Of a DNA stretch of 6,795 nucleotides, positions 5,632-6,795 are shown piece after piece. The number at the start of each line of letters is the position of its first letter. The stretch's first letter is position 1. Source of the stretch: JBECKR01 sp040235415. GTDB lineage: Bacteria > Acidobacteriota > Polarisedimenticolia > Polarisedimenticolales > Polarisedimenticolaceae. The notes beneath the pieces are model-generated. The model worked only from the letters and a program-made list of their open reading frames with translations. It ran no database searches and was not told the DNA's origin. Position numbers and translations under genes: made by a program. The stretch covers positions 1-6,795 of the forward strand of contig JBECKR010000304.1 of NCBI GenBank assembly GCA_040235415.1. Reading direction: 5' to 3'.

Positions 5632-6795
5632 TCAGCGGGCGACCAGCGCTCGGTAGCGAGGGTCGCCGGCGAGCGGGGCGAGCAAAGGGCGGTCGCGGAG
5701 CGCCTCGCCGCCTCCCGCGAGATCGACGAACTCGCTCAGGAGGCCGAGGGCGTCGTCGCGGCGGTCGAGCTGGGTCGCGATCTCGGCACGGAGCAGGACG
5801 GCGTCGGCGCGCGCCGGGTGGCCCGGCGCGAGCGTCGCGTCGTAGATCCGCTGCGCGCGCTCGGCGAGCGGCTCGGCGGCGGTCGGATCGCCCGAGTGCG
5901 ACAGGATGCGGGCGAGGTTGTAGAGCGCCTCTCCCACGAGACGATGGTCCGGGCCGTACGCCTTCTCGCGGATCTCGAGCACCCTCCGGGCGGGGGCGAC
6001 GGCGGCCGCGAGATTCCCCGCCTCGACCTCGATGCCCGCGAGGATGTTGAGGGTCAAGGCGACCCGCGGGTGGTCGCGCCCGAGCGCGCGCTCGTAGATC
6101 CCGACCGCCCGCCGAGCCATGGCGCGCGCGCCGTCGAGGTCCCCGGTCCCCTGCAGGAGATAAGCCAGGCTCACGAGGGACTGCGCGATGTCGGGATGGT
6201 CGGGCTCGAGGGCGCGCTCCCGGATCGCGAGCGAGCGCTCGAGGAGCTTGCGCGCCGCGTCGGTGTCCCCGGTGAGCGAACGGACGTTGCCGAGGTTGTT
6301 GAGCACCGCGGCGACCTCGGGATCGTCGGGGCCGAGCGCCGCCTCGCGGGCCGCGAGCGCCTCCTCGTACAGCGATCCGGCGAGCGCGTAGTCGTCGACC
6401 TCGTACGCCAGCGTGCCCCGCCCGTTGAGCGCGAACGAGAGCTCGGGGTCGTCCGTCGACAGCTCGGACCGCGCGCGCGCGACCGCGCGGTCGAGCAGAT
6501 CGGCCGCTCGGTCGTACAGTCCGAGCTGCATGTAAACGTTCCCGATCGTCGTCATCAGCCGGACCTGGAGGCGGGGCTCGGCGGCGAGCTCCGTCTCGAT
6601 CCGCGCCGCGCCCTCGTCGAGGATCTGCCGCGCCGTGACGGTCTCGCCGGAGGTCTCCTCCGGGGACGACAGCTGGAACGAGCGGGTCAGGAACTCCGAG
6701 ACCTGCCGCGCCGTCTTGGCCTCCAGGACCGCGGCCCGCTCCGCCCGCCGCGCGCGCAGGAGGCCGACCGTCGCGGCGGCGGTGCCGGCGACGAG
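5632..6795 (-). CDS. C-terminal part of a transmembrane Ser/Thr protein kinase with TPR repeats, 5' end outside the window
   Basis: The frame is open to the right edge and gives 387 residues plus stop. It begins in a hydrophobic run, LVAGTAAATVGLL (1-13), the end of a membrane helix, followed by a basic stretch and a helical linker: QVSEFLTRSF (33-42) and ARQILDEGAARIETELA (57-73). This linker is characteristic of bacterial Pkn-type kinases whose sensor domain is a TPR array. From about residue 77 there are six 42-residue kinesin-light-chain-type TPRs, the ends marked by DDPE, DDPE, DHPD, DHPR, DHRL and GHPA, then a partial seventh and a tail, DPRYRALVAR. The Met codon at 6555 is internal and not the true start, because the linker homology continues upstream without a break. 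The kinase catalytic domain itself is not in the window, so that assignment is inference from linker and TPR style; a TPR membrane protein without a kinase domain is the alternative. TPRs probably mediate protein binding. Confidence 0.8.
   Translation of the reverse strand, partial: LVAGTAAATVGLLRARRAERAAVLEAKTARQVSEFLTRSFQLSSPEETSGETVTARQILDEGAARIETELAAEPRLQVRLMTTIGNVYMQLGLYDRAADLLDRAVARARSELSTDDPELSFALNGRGTLAYEVDDYALAGSLYEEALAAREAALGPDDPEVAAVLNNLGNVRSLTGDTDAARKLLERSLAIRERALEPDHPDIAQSLVSLAYLLQGTGDLDGARAMARRAVGIYERALGRDHPRVALTLNILAGIEVEAGNLAAAVAPARRVLEIREKAYGPDHRLVGEALYNLARILSHSGDPTAAEPLAERAQRIYDATLAPGHPARADAVLLRAEIATQLDRRDDALGLLSEFVDLAGGGEALRDRPLLAPLAGDPRYRALVAR
5653..6567 (-). repeat. Tandem 42-residue (126-bp) TPR repeat array
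   Basis: Within the kinase C-terminus, consecutive 42-residue units begin at QVRLMTTIGN, LSFALNGRGT, VAAVLNNLGN, IAQSLVSLAY, VALTLNILAG and VGEALYNLAR, with no indels, followed by a degraded unit at RADAVLLRAE. Each has the helix-A L/Y pattern, a helix-B A..L/A.R run (for example DAARKLLERSLAIRE) and a closing xDxP/HP turn. The units are diverged at DNA level, so recent duplication is not indicated. Boundaries are approximate. Confidence 0.7.

Noticed and set aside
5632..6555. A complete 307-residue TPR protein starting at the ATG at 6555
   Set aside because: The frame continues open to the window edge, and the upstream 80 codons encode the membrane-helix end and linker typical of TPR-tailed kinases; the first TPR begins upstream of this Met.
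1..6795. CRISPR array, tRNA, rRNA, insertion sequence or attachment site
   Set aside because: No regularly spaced direct repeats, no cloverleaf or CCA end, no transposase motifs and no flanking inverted repeats were seen; the only periodicity is the protein-level TPR array.

Overview
The window is very GC-rich, almost fully coding bacterial DNA (roughly 70% GC by eye, GTG as well as ATG starts). Its Ser/Thr-kinase relatives, one with TPR repeats and one with a TolB/PD40-type beta-propeller tail, suggest a soil or sediment lineage such as Acidobacteriota, Candidatus Eisenbacteria or Gemmatimonadota. That placement is inferred from protein style only; there is no rRNA or other marker gene here.

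Left half, minus strand (4079 down to 1): a tight three-gene transcription unit. A hydantoinase A/5-oxoprolinase-type ATPase subunit (hyuA) overlaps a hydantoinase B-type subunit (hyuB) by 8 bp. hyuB in turn overlaps, through a GTGA stop/start, an NRAMP-fold membrane protein that runs off the left edge. The two enzyme subunits most resemble the two halves of the single-chain OPLAH 5-oxoprolinase, and would together open a cyclic amide (5-oxoproline, hydantoin or similar) at the cost of ATP. The NRAMP-like protein lacks the metal-binding Asp and Asn of the DPGN motif (it reads GPGT). It may therefore carry something other than Mn/Fe, possibly the cyclic amide itself.

Middle (4080-4584): an 85-bp divergent promoter region separates hyuA from a plus-strand 139-codon gene. 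This gene is a scar: the first ~25 residues of a Ser/Thr protein kinase joined in frame to the last ~110 residues of such a kinase's PD40/TolB sensor tail, with the catalytic core missing. It keeps its ribosome-binding site and start. Its stop codon lies in a 7-bp-stem hairpin that also contains the stop of the converging methyltransferase gene.

Right half, minus strand (6795 down to 4591): the C-terminal part of a transmembrane Ser/Thr kinase (end of a membrane segment, linker, six to seven 42-residue kinesin-light-chain-type TPRs), followed 45 bp later by a class I SAM-dependent O-methyltransferase with an N-terminal winged-helix dimerisation domain. These two may be co-transcribed.

No tRNA, rRNA, CRISPR array, transposase or attachment site was recognised, and no stretch over 300 bp lacks a gene. 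The most notable items are the in-frame kinase deletion, the non-canonical NRAMP protein coupled to an oxoprolinase, the shared stop-codon hairpin, and a possible leaderless or mini-ORF-coupled start for hyuA.
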